Source of the DNA: Clostridia bacterium
GTDB lineage: Bacteria > Bacillota > Clostridia > Monoglobales > Firm-18
NCBI GenBank assembly: GCA_017408205.1
Contig: JAFQVC010000115.1
Span: forward strand, 1-22,632
DNA: 22,632 nucleotides
Direction of reading: 5' to 3'
Below, in pieces: positions 15,107 through 22,237 of the stretch. The position numbers and the translations under genes were made by a program. How positions within the stretch are numbered: the stretch's first letter is position 1; every line of letters starts with the position of its first letter. Below the pieces are notes generated by a model that was not told the origin of the DNA, did no database searches, and saw nothing but the letters and a program-made list of their open reading frames with translations.

Positions 15107-16240
15107 ATGGCAACAAGTAAAAAAAGCAGTCAGCAAGTCATTAAATACAACAACAAAAATATGATTTTAAACCTGATTCATAAAAATGAGCGTATAACCC
15201 GTGCTGAATTAAAAAGAATTACGGGGCTTGCACCTACAACCGTTTCCACTCTGGTTGATGAGTTGATAGCGGAAGGTATCGTTAAAGAAACAGGTGTTTT
15301 TGATACGGGCGGAATAGGAAGAAAAGCGGTGTCAATAGAAATTAACCCTGACGGTATGTATTTTGCGGGTGTTGAAATCGAAAGCGATTTTACTTTTGTT
15401 GACATTTATGATTTATGTTTTAATGTTGTTTACAAAGGTCAGGCAGAAACGGGTGACTATTTAGCAACTAAAAATTTTATAATTGACTGCCTTAAGAAAG
15501 GCCAGAATCAACTTAATTCTAAAATACATTCAGTTTCTGTCGGTGTTTCTGGTATTGTTGACCCTAACACAAATAAAATTCTTTTGTCAACTGTTGTGGA
15601 TATTGAAGATGAAAATTTTGTTTGCGACATACAATCTGAGTTTCACGAGGCAGAGGTGTATTTACTTAACTCATCAGGACTGATTGCCTTTGCTGAAAAG
15701 GAACAAAGAGGTGTTATGGACCTTGTAACTGTAGATATCGGTAAGGGTGTTGGTTCGGGTATTATTATTGACGGACAAATTTATACGGGTGCGGGAGGTA
15801 CAGCAGGAGAGTTTGGTCATATAAGTGTTGATATGAACGGAGAAAAGTGTAAGTGCGGAAACAGAGGTTGTACGGAAATTTACACAAACACCCATACAAT
15901 AAGAAGAAGGGCTGCAAAAATTTTAGGTGTTGAAAAAGTTACATTAAAAGAGGTAAGAGAGCAGGCGGACAATGGCAACGTTGAAATAATTAATCTACTT
16001 AATGAGGTTGCGGGGGTTTTGGCTGTATCCTTAATTGGTTTAATTAATATGATGGCACCTGAAAGTGTTGTTATAAGCGGTAAAATCAAAGAACTTGGTG
16101 ATACTTTTTTAGTACCGTTAATCAAAGCGGTAAGCGACAAATGTTCCCTTAAAACCACACAAATTGAGTATTCATCTGTAGAGGGAAATGCAGTAACTTT
16201 AGGCGGAGTGAAATTAGCATTTGCAAAAATGTTAAAATAA
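15107..16240 (+). CDS. ROK family transcriptional repressor (NagC/XylR type)
   Basis: Cytoplasmic sugar-responsive repressor of 377 residues. A winged helix-turn-helix occupies about 15-63 (ITRAELKRITGLAPTTVSTLVDELIAEGIV), followed by the GGIGRKA linker and a ROK sugar-binding domain. The ROK zinc site is complete: H238 in EFGH, then C248, C250 and C255 in CKCGNRGC. The ATP-binding N-terminal loop of true ROK kinases is degenerate (VEIESDF), so this is a regulator and not a kinase. The start ATG 15107 has AGGTG 6 bases upstream; GTG 15098 would lie inside that site. A perfect palindrome at its promoter suggests it represses itself, and the aminotransferase and oxidoreductase genes 26 bases downstream are its likely targets. 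The effector is unknown, perhaps the sugar or cyclitol those enzymes handle. Confidence 0.92.
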   Translation: MATSKKSSQQVIKYNNKNMILNLIHKNERITRAELKRITGLAPTTVSTLVDELIAEGIVKETGVFDTGGIGRKAVSIEINPDGMYFAGVEIESDFTFVDIYDLCFNVVYKGQAETGDYLATKNFIIDCLKKGQNQLNSKIHSVSVGVSGIVDPNTNKILLSTVVDIEDENFVCDIQSEFHEAEVYLLNSSGLIAFAEKEQRGVMDLVTVDIGKGVGSGIIIDGQIYTGAGGTAGEFGHISVDMNGEKCKCGNRGCTEIYTNTHTIRRRAAKILGVEKVTLKEVREQADNGNVEIINLLNEVAGVLAVSLIGLINMMAPESVVISGKIKELGDTFLVPLIKAVSDKCSLKTTQIEYSSVEGNAVTLGGVKLAFAKMLK

Positions 16241-16266
16241 TGTTATAATAAAAAGGAGAGAAAAAA

Positions 16267-17541
16267 ATGAGCACAGAAAAAGAAGTTGTAATGAACGGCG
16301 CAGGTATTGCGGAAATCGGTTTTCCTATGTGGCCGCAGTTTCAACCTGAAACAATCGAAAAGGCAATGGAGCCACTAAAGAGCGGTAAAGTTAGTTACTG
16401 GACAGGTACAGTAGGTATGGAATTTGAAGAAAAGTTTGCAAAATGGGTTGGTGCTAAAATGGCTGTATCATGCACAAACGGTACAGCAGCGTTACATATT
16501 GCTTTGGCATCTTTAGGTATCGGACCAGGCGATGAAGTAATTGTACCTTCGTATTCATTTATCGCATCATCATTCTCAGTTGTTCAGGCAGGTGCTATTC
16601 CTGTTTTTGCAGATGTTACAGACGACCACACAATAGACCCTGACTGTATCGAAAAACTTATTACAAAAAGAACAAAAGCAATTATTGTTGTTCATTTGTA
16701 CGGTACAATCTGTGATATGGGCAAAGTTTTGGAAATCGCTAAAAAACACAATTTGAAAGTTATCGAAGACTGTGCACAGTGCTTTGGCGGTGAATACAAT
16801 GGTATTAAAGCAGGTGTTATCGGTGATATGGGATGTTTCTCATTCTGCCAGAGTAAACACTTTACAACAGGCGGCGAAGGCGGTATGGTTGTAACTAACG
16901 ACGAAGATGCCGGCTGGGAAGCACGCTCTTTCAGAGACCACGGTTATGATGTTAAAACAAGAATGAATATGCTTGCATTGGAAGAAAAACTTCCTTACAT
17001 TCACAACAGAGTTGGTTTTAACTTCAGAATGACAGAAATGCAGTCTGCTATTGGTATTCAGGAATTAGCAAGATTTGACAGTTGGAACCTTGCAAGAAGA
17101 AAAGAATATGCTAAAATGTACGATGAAGCATTTGCAGGTATGAAAGGTATCAAAAAACTGCCCGTAAATACTGAAGAAAGAAAGAACAGTTACTGGTGGT
17201 ATCCGATTTTAATTGATTTGGACGTACTTGATTGTACTGCTGCTGAAATTTTAAAAGAATTAGGTTCTTTGAAGATTCCTTGCTACGGTATTCAGTGGCC
17301 TGAAGCATACGAAGAAAAAGCGTATAAAGAATTAAATGGCTTTGGCTCAACTCAGTTCCCATTCAAATCCAAAGAATACACAAATAAAAAATCAGTAAGA
17401 TATGATAAGGTTGTATGTCCTCATGCGAAGGGTTTAAGAGCACAGACAGTATGCTTGTTCTTACATCCTACATGGGAAAAAGAACATATTGAAAGATGTA
17501 TTGCAGGTCTTAAAGATGCAATTGCAAAACATTTAAAATAA
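16267..17541 (+). CDS. DegT/DnrJ/EryC1/StrS family PLP aminotransferase
   Basis: Cytoplasmic aminotransferase of 424 residues, expected to transfer an amino group to a keto-sugar or keto-cyclitol. Motifs: TNGTAALHIAL (phosphate and substrate region), GDEVIVPSYSFIASS, VVHLYGT, VIEDCAQCFGGEY (Asp that contacts the pyridoxal ring) and SKHFTTGGEGG with K197 as the Schiff-base lysine. The C-terminal PHAKGLRAQTVCLFLHPTW resembles the AHBA-synthase / scyllo-inosose aminotransferase branch more than the nucleotide-sugar branch, although the substrate is not settled by this. The start has a GGAG site 8 bases upstream. The next gene, 17 bases on, is a Gfo/Idh/MocA oxidoreductase; such pairs commonly oxidise a hydroxyl and then aminate the ketone, or run the reverse in catabolism. 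Length is slightly above the usual 370-400. Confidence 0.93.
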   Translation: MSTEKEVVMNGAGIAEIGFPMWPQFQPETIEKAMEPLKSGKVSYWTGTVGMEFEEKFAKWVGAKMAVSCTNGTAALHIALASLGIGPGDEVIVPSYSFIASSFSVVQAGAIPVFADVTDDHTIDPDCIEKLITKRTKAIIVVHLYGTICDMGKVLEIAKKHNLKVIEDCAQCFGGEYNGIKAGVIGDMGCFSFCQSKHFTTGGEGGMVVTNDEDAGWEARSFRDHGYDVKTRMNMLALEEKLPYIHNRVGFNFRMTEMQSAIGIQELARFDSWNLARRKEYAKMYDEAFAGMKGIKKLPVNTEERKNSYWWYPILIDLDVLDCTAAEILKELGSLKIPCYGIQWPEAYEEKAYKELNGFGSTQFPFKSKEYTNKKSVRYDKVVCPHAKGLRAQTVCLFLHPTWEKEHIERCIAGLKDAIAKHLK

Positions 17542-17558
17542 TTTTAGGAGGAAAGTTT

Positions 17559-18602
17559 ATGAAAATTAAGTGGGGCGTTATTGGTTGCGGCGGTATTGCT
17601 GACAGAAGAACATTGCCTGGCATGATGCTTGCGGACAATGTTGAGTTAGTTGCTGTTATGGATGCAAATATGGATTTTGCATTAAAAGCAAAAGAGAAGT
17701 ACGGTGCAAAATATGCTTTTGACAAAGCAGAGGACTTACTTGCTCTTGATGAAATCGATGCAGTATATATTGCATCACCTGTTGCTTTCCATACAGAACA
17801 GACAGTTATGGCTGCTAAAGCAAAAAAACACATTTTGCTTGAAAAACCAATGACATTGACATCAGAAAAATCAAAAGAACTTGCTGATGTTTGTGCTGAA
17901 AACGGCGTAAAAATCGGTGTTGGTTTGATGATGAGATTCCATACATACCATCAGATGATGAAAAAACTAATTGAAGATGGTAAACTTGGTGAAATAGTAT
18001 CTATGAGAGCACAGTTAACATGCTGGTATCCTGATATGCCTGGTAACTGGAGACAGGCAAAAGCTACTTCAGGTGGCGGCTCACTTATGGATATGGGTAT
18101 TCACTGTGTTGACTTGTTACAATACATAAGCGGTCTTAAAGCAAAAGAAGTTGCTTCATTCTCAGGAACTCAGATTTTTGACTATGAAGTTGAAGACGGC
18201 GGAAGTATTATAATGAGAATGGAAAACGGCGCTACCGCTTATGTTGACGCAAACTTTAATATTCCTGATGATGCTGCTGTATGCAAACTTGAAATTTATG
18301 GTACAGAAGGAAGCATTTTTGCAGAAGGTACAATCGGTCAGGTTGAAGGCGGTAATGTAAGAGTTACTATCTGCGGCGACCAGGGTGCATATAATGCTGC
18401 TCAGGAAAGACAGGCAACAAATTCTTACATTATGGAAGCAGAACTTGGCAATATGTATACAAAAGAGGTTGCGGGCTTCAGTGATGCAATCATTAATGAT
18501 ACTGTACCTCCCGTTACTGCTCTTGATGCTGTAAATGTTCAGCAAATTATTGAAGCGGCTTACGAGTCTAACGAAACAAAGAAATTTGTTGAAATTAAAT
18601 AA
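17559..18602 (+). CDS. Gfo/Idh/MocA family NAD(P)-dependent oxidoreductase
   Basis: Cytoplasmic sugar/cyclitol dehydrogenase of 347 residues. The N-terminal Rossmann fold begins VIGCGGIADR (residues 7-16), has the family's AVYIASPVAFH and E95-K96-P97 with the catalytic lysine. The C-terminal domain carries GGGSLMDMGIHCVDLL with H182 and the acidic residues usual for substrate binding. Length is normal for the family. An AGGAGG site lies 8 bases before the ATG. It is the last gene of the ROK-linked unit and is followed by a terminator. With the neighbouring DegT enzyme it could form an oxidation-amination pair on a sugar or inositol; both halves look catalytically intact. The actual substrate and reaction direction cannot be read from the sequence. 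Confidence 0.94.
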   Translation: MKIKWGVIGCGGIADRRTLPGMMLADNVELVAVMDANMDFALKAKEKYGAKYAFDKAEDLLALDEIDAVYIASPVAFHTEQTVMAAKAKKHILLEKPMTLTSEKSKELADVCAENGVKIGVGLMMRFHTYHQMMKKLIEDGKLGEIVSMRAQLTCWYPDMPGNWRQAKATSGGGSLMDMGIHCVDLLQYISGLKAKEVASFSGTQIFDYEVEDGGSIIMRMENGATAYVDANFNIPDDAAVCKLEIYGTEGSIFAEGTIGQVEGGNVRVTICGDQGAYNAAQERQATNSYIMEAELGNMYTKEVAGFSDAIINDTVPPVTALDAVNVQQIIEAAYESNETKKFVEIK

Positions 18603-18605
18603 TTG

Positions 18606-18633
18606 AAAAAATCCCCGTAAGGGGATTTTTTTT
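18606..18633. terminator. Bidirectional terminator between the two sugar-metabolism units
   Basis: A perfect 11-base stem (AAAAAATCCCC at 18606-18616 with 18621-18631) and GTAA loop, with T-runs on both strands. The stop codon of the - strand MBL gene begins at its right edge (18634-18632). Confidence 0.92.
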
Positions 18634-19387
18634 ATTCATTATTATTTATGATTTCTTTAATTCTTTCTTTTCTTTCAAGCAAGAATTTCTGCCATTCGGT
18701 ACTGTCTATAAACGGGTTTATATCACTTTTTTCAAGCAATTCTATTTTCTTGTCTGTGTTGTTGTTTTGAACGTGGTTGCCAACAAAAACATCAACTTTT
18801 TCTTTTAAAAGTCTTTCGACACTTTGCAAAAACAAATTTCTGCTTTCGTAAGGAAGGCAGTTTTTGTCCAAGAACTTTTTAACCAATGTATTGCACCCTG
18901 CACCGCCAAACATTCCTGCTTTGTAAACGTTGCCCTTTTCTTCGATATCAAAAAAGAAAGATATTGTCCCCTTTGTATGTCCCGGAGTTTTAATACATTT
19001 AATTTTTGTGTTTCCAAGTGAAATTATATCGCCGTCTTTTATTAAAACATCCGGCTTAAAAGGTCTTATGGGGAAATGATAAATTTCTCCGGTAAGTAAA
19101 GGTAAATCATCTTCACCTATAAAAGTTTTTGCACCTGTTAATTTTACAAGTTCGTCCGTCGCATCCATATGGTCAGAGTGTGCATGGGAAACAAGAATGT
19201 ATTTTATGTCTTTTGGGTTGAATCCAAGTTCCCATATATTATTGATAACCATAAATAAACTTTCAAAGTATCCCGGGTCAATCAGTATAAGTCCGTCACC
19301 TGTGTCAATCAAATGAGTTGACGCTTCATAAGTACCCGCAAAGTACAGATTGCCAATTAACTTTGATGGTTTAATGTATTTATTCAT
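18632..19387 (-). CDS. MBL-fold metallo-hydrolase, class-B3-like metal site
   Basis: Protein of 251 residues with the metallo-beta-lactamase fold. Candidate zinc ligands are H68, H70, D72 and H73 in SHAHSDHMD, H137 in TPGHTKGTIS and H205 in GNH. The Asp that bridges the two metals in glyoxalase-II-type members is absent (YKAGMFGG instead of a GD motif). This six-ligand set is that of class B3-like enzymes and their non-lactamase relatives. There is no signal peptide, so it is cytoplasmic and a beta-lactamase role is unlikely; a lactonase or other hydrolase acting on a sugar derivative is more plausible from the company it keeps. It is the last gene of the operon and its ATG overlaps the esterase stop by 4 bases. 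Substrate unknown. Confidence 0.88.
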   Translation of the reverse strand: MNKYIKPSKLIGNLYFAGTYEASTHLIDTGDGLILIDPGYFESLFMVINNIWELGFNPKDIKYILVSHAHSDHMDATDELVKLTGAKTFIGEDDLPLLTGEIYHFPIRPFKPDVLIKDGDIISLGNTKIKCIKTPGHTKGTISFFFDIEEKGNVYKAGMFGGAGCNTLVKKFLDKNCLPYESRNLFLQSVERLLKEKVDVFVGNHVQNNNTDKKIELLEKSDINPFIDSTEWQKFLLERKERIKEIINNNE

Positions 19388-20388
19388 ATTAAAACTCCTA
19401 ATATTTCGCCAAGGTTTTTGGAATAATGTTTAAATCCCTCATCATTCGGATGAAGACGTAAATCAGAATAGCAGTTAATGTCGTGTTTTACAAGGTCCCA
19501 ACCTGAAATTACTGTGATATTATCATATTTACTGCATAACTCCGAAATAGTGTTAAAAACATTGAAAAAGTCACCAAATTTTCTTGGTCCGTCAAAATCT
19601 GCTCTCCAGATAGGTGTTATTGCAAATATTTTTGAGTTTTTGTAATTATCAGTAAGATTACTGAAAAATCTGCTGCATCTGTCTTTAAAGTCATCAAATT
19701 CTCTTAATGAAAAATCATTAGTACCGTATGCTACAAACACATAATCGGGATTTCCGTTATTTCCCTTTGCAAGTTCAGGGAAAAACACTTCTCCGCCAAT
19801 TGCTTTGTTGTAAATCTCGGCATTTAACAGTTCTCCTAATTTTGTGGCGTAAGAATTAGAACAGTATAAGGCATCGTACCCCTGAGTAATGGAATCTCCG
19901 TAAATCACGAGTTTTCTGTCTTTTTTAACAGGTTCAATATAAGTTGCGTTTTCAATTTCCAATTCAGTTAATTTTGTAGCCACCGACCAGGGGAATACAA
20001 TTCTTATAATTTTATCACCTGAGTCTAATTTTGTTTTATTTGTAAATGCACCTTGTGGAAACTGTGCTGAAAGATAATCTTCAGATAAATCTTTATCGTT
20101 GAAGTTTGTGCAACTGTCAACTAATTTCCCATCTGCAAATATGTCTAATGAGAAAAATGTTCTTGAAGTAGAGGGGGAGGTTTCAATTTTTAAATTAATT
20201 GCATCTCCGTCTGTTTTAAAATTTAACTGAACACCTGAAGTTGAAAAAGTTTTTCTGTAAAAATCAGTTCCCTCGTACATTTTTTGTTCTTCATCTGTAA
20301 ATCTGAAAAAGTTAATAAGCCCGTTTTCTTCGGTAATCTTTACAGCACCTTGTGTTATGCTTTTTATTTGTTCGTATGTAAGTTTCAT
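19384..20388 (-). CDS. SGNH/GDSL hydrolase with N-terminal beta domain
   Basis: Probable carbohydrate esterase of 334 residues. The first about 150 residues look like a beta-sandwich (alternating short strands, e.g. VQLNFKTDGDAINLKIET), an arrangement like that of CE2-type acetylxylan esterases. The hydrolase domain then shows block I YGDSITQG with nucleophile S166, block II around IGGE (G199), block III YGTND (N224), and block V DLRLHPND with D309 and H313. The Asp-His spacing is one residue longer than the common DxxH. There is no signal peptide, so it should act inside the cell, for example removing acetyl groups from imported oligosaccharides. Both ends overlap neighbouring genes by 4 bases, so it is firmly within the operon. 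Substrate is inference. Confidence 0.88.
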   Translation of the reverse strand: MKLTYEQIKSITQGAVKITEENGLINFFRFTDEEQKMYEGTDFYRKTFSTSGVQLNFKTDGDAINLKIETSPSTSRTFFSLDIFADGKLVDSCTNFNDKDLSEDYLSAQFPQGAFTNKTKLDSGDKIIRIVFPWSVATKLTELEIENATYIEPVKKDRKLVIYGDSITQGYDALYCSNSYATKLGELLNAEIYNKAIGGEVFFPELAKGNNGNPDYVFVAYGTNDFSLREFDDFKDRCSRFFSNLTDNYKNSKIFAITPIWRADFDGPRKFGDFFNVFNTISELCSKYDNITVISGWDLVKHDINCYSDLRLHPNDEGFKHYSKNLGEILGVLI

Positions 20389-21023
20389 ATTAATCCCTCT
20401 GTATATAATTTTGCTCTTCTTGTAATTTCCGCAAAGTCACCACTTTCTATTGCGGGTTTGTGTACAATTCCCGAGCCGATTCCTATGCCCTTGGCACCTG
20501 CTTCGAAATATTCGTTCATATTGTCTTTTGTAACTCCGCCGACTGCCAACAGTTTGCAGTGTGAAAGAGGAGCAAGTACATCTTTTAAATATTTTACTCC
20601 CATTGAATCCATAGGGAATACTTTTATAAAGTCTGCACCTGCACGTTTTGCCGTTGCTATTTCTGTAGGTGTTAAAGCACCGGGTATTGATACAAGACCG
20701 CAGTTTTTTGTTGTTTTAATTATATCTGCATTTGTGTCAGGAGAAATAATAAATTTTCCACCCGCTTCTTTGGTAAGAATAACCTGCTTTTCAGTAAGAA
20801 CAGTACCTGCACCGATAAACATTTTGTTTTCAAAGTGTTGCGAAAGCATTTTTATATTATCTGCAATTTCTTCGTCGGGAATTTTACCTGATGAATCGTA
20901 AGTACATTCCATAAATCTTATGCCACCGTCATACATTGCCTGTGCGAGAGGAATTAGTTTATCTTTTGCAACACCTCTTACAATAACTACAATTTTACTT
21001 TCTTCTAAATGTTTAATACACAT
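20385..21023 (-). CDS. KDPG/KHG aldolase-family protein (Eda-like)
   Basis: Class I aldolase of 212 residues that would cleave a 2-keto-3-deoxy acid (phosphate) to pyruvate and an aldehyde. The TIM-barrel landmarks are present: R16 in IVRG, E39 as general base, GAGTVLT, FIISPDTNADII, GALTPTE (115-121), and FIKVFP with the Schiff-base lysine K134, then VGGV and IGIGSGI for phosphate. In the classical enzyme the base is followed by an arginine in E-V-T-L-R-T, which binds the substrate carboxylate; here the segment reads E-C-T-Y-D-S, so the substrate may differ from KDPG. It follows the dehydrogenase by 11 bases and overlaps the esterase by 4. No KDG kinase or dehydratase is in view. Fold assignment is secure, exact substrate open. 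Confidence 0.9.
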   Translation of the reverse strand: MCIKHLEESKIVVIVRGVAKDKLIPLAQAMYDGGIRFMECTYDSSGKIPDEEIADNIKMLSQHFENKMFIGAGTVLTEKQVILTKEAGGKFIISPDTNADIIKTTKNCGLVSIPGALTPTEIATAKRAGADFIKVFPMDSMGVKYLKDVLAPLSHCKLLAVGGVTKDNMNEYFEAGAKGIGIGSGIVHKPAIESGDFAEITRRAKLYTEGLI

Positions 21024-21034
21024 AATTTACTCTC

Positions 21035-22120
21035 CTATCTTAAATCCCATAAATATTGTAACGAGTTTCTGAACTTTTCGCATTGTGCTTTATCGTTATT
21101 GTCAATGGCACTGCTGTTGCAGATTTTATTGTAAAAATCATCAAAGGCGTTTTCTGATACACCAATGTCTGTAACTCTGTAAGGCATATTGTATTTTTTC
21201 ATAAGAGTCAGCAATAATTCGTTATTTTGCTGTTCGCCGTTGTAGTGATTTTGAAGCAGAAGACCGATTCCCACCATTTCGCCGTGAATATAGGGTTTTG
21301 TTTCAACGGGGAAAAAGTATCGTGCGGTTTCGTAAAATTTGTGAGCAAGAGCTGTCTGGTTTGAGCCCCTTGCTATACCGCTTATTACCCCCGTTGCCGA
21401 AATGGTAGTAAACATCAGGTTTTCTACATCTTCAGTAATGTTGTTTTGTTCCATATCGTCAAGACATTTTTTTGTTTTCTCTGTAAGTAAGTCAAATGAA
21501 TATTTTGACATTGCATAGGCATAGTCAAGACCTGTGGGATAACCGCTTCCGCCTTCTTTATATCTGTGCTTGATTTCTATAAATTTTGCAAGAGCATCAA
21601 ATACGCCAGCCAAAAACAATCTTGGTGGCTGTGATGCGATGATTTTTGTATCAACTATAACTTCGTTAACTTCATATTCAAAGTGCTTTGTGCCAACTGT
21701 TTTTCCGTCGGGAGTGTATCTTACACTAAGGGGTGTGAATGACGCACAGGTGGCGGAGGAAGTAGGTATGTTAATTATTGGTAGTTTGGCAAAGTATGCA
21801 CACATTTTTGCAAAGTCGCAAATTACGCCACCACCAACGCCCACAATTACATCGTACCCTTTTTTATTTGCAAGTTGTGCAAGTTCTTTTGCTCTTTCAT
21901 CGTTACAAGTTCCTGTGTGAGTAACAATTTCATATAAATTGCATTTTTCTTTTATACTGTTTTCTAACTTTTCACCTGCTACGGACAGTGCTGTTTTGCC
22001 ACCAATAATCAGGGGAGAAGTACCGTATCTCAATATTTCATCACCTGTTTTTAAGATATAATCTTTTCCCTGTAAATAACGCCCGCAACCTATTCTGAAA
22101 CTTTCTTCGTAAATTGGCAT
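21035..22120 (-). CDS. Glycerol-dehydrogenase-like metal-dependent alcohol dehydrogenase
   Basis: Cytoplasmic NAD(P)-dependent enzyme of 361 residues in the GldA / iron-containing alcohol dehydrogenase superfamily. Visible: the dinucleotide-binding GVGGGVICDFAK (about 94-105), IPTSSATCASFTP, and the three expected metal ligands D175 (AGVFDALAKF), H260 (ALAHKFY) and H279 (YIHGEMVGIG), which are spaced as in bacterial glycerol dehydrogenase. Length is typical. AGAGGTG lies 8 bases before the ATG. As first gene of an operon with a KDPG-type aldolase, an esterase and an MBL hydrolase, it more likely acts on a sugar, polyol or sugar acid than on glycerol itself; this is inference. A promoter lies about 40 bases upstream, divergent from an AraC-type regulator that probably controls it. 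Confidence 0.88.
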   Translation of the reverse strand: MPIYEESFRIGCGRYLQGKDYILKTGDEILRYGTSPLIIGGKTALSVAGEKLENSIKEKCNLYEIVTHTGTCNDERAKELAQLANKKGYDVIVGVGGGVICDFAKMCAYFAKLPIINIPTSSATCASFTPLSVRYTPDGKTVGTKHFEYEVNEVIVDTKIIASQPPRLFLAGVFDALAKFIEIKHRYKEGGSGYPTGLDYAYAMSKYSFDLLTEKTKKCLDDMEQNNITEDVENLMFTTISATGVISGIARGSNQTALAHKFYETARYFFPVETKPYIHGEMVGIGLLLQNHYNGEQQNNELLLTLMKKYNMPYRVTDIGVSENAFDDFYNKICNSSAIDNNDKAQCEKFRNSLQYLWDLR

Positions 22121-22157
22121 TTTAAATACACCTCTGTCTTGACTTAATTATGGTTTT

Positions 22158-22186
22158 ATTATATCATTACAGTAGATGTTTTTAAA
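22158..22186 (-). promoter_or_regulatory. Promoter of the dehydrogenase-aldolase-esterase-MBL operon
   Basis: On the - strand: TTTAAA (22186-22181), a 17-base spacer, and a perfect TATAAT (22163-22158) preceded by TG at the extended -10 position. The weak -35 fits a promoter that needs an activator such as the divergent AraC-type protein. Confidence 0.55.
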
Positions 22187-22237
22187 TATGTTTTATTGAT
22201 TAAAATTTCAGTTATATTGCTTTTTTGAGGTGTAAAA

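Noticed and set aside
16221..16249. Promoter-like TTGCAA-17-TATAAT with TG before the -10, at the end of the ROK gene
   Set aside because: Its transcript would start near 16256, inside the GGAG ribosome-binding site of the aminotransferase gene, so it would give a poorly translated message. The A-rich setting makes a chance match likely. It could still matter if the start is a few bases earlier.
18632..19387. MBL protein as an antibiotic beta-lactamase
   Set aside because: There is no export signal and it sits last in a sugar-metabolism operon; the B3-like metal site alone does not show lactam hydrolysis.
20284..20901. 205-codon open frame on the + strand opposite the aldolase and esterase
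   Set aside because: It crosses the overlap of two well-supported - strand genes and its protein has low-complexity composition without motifs.
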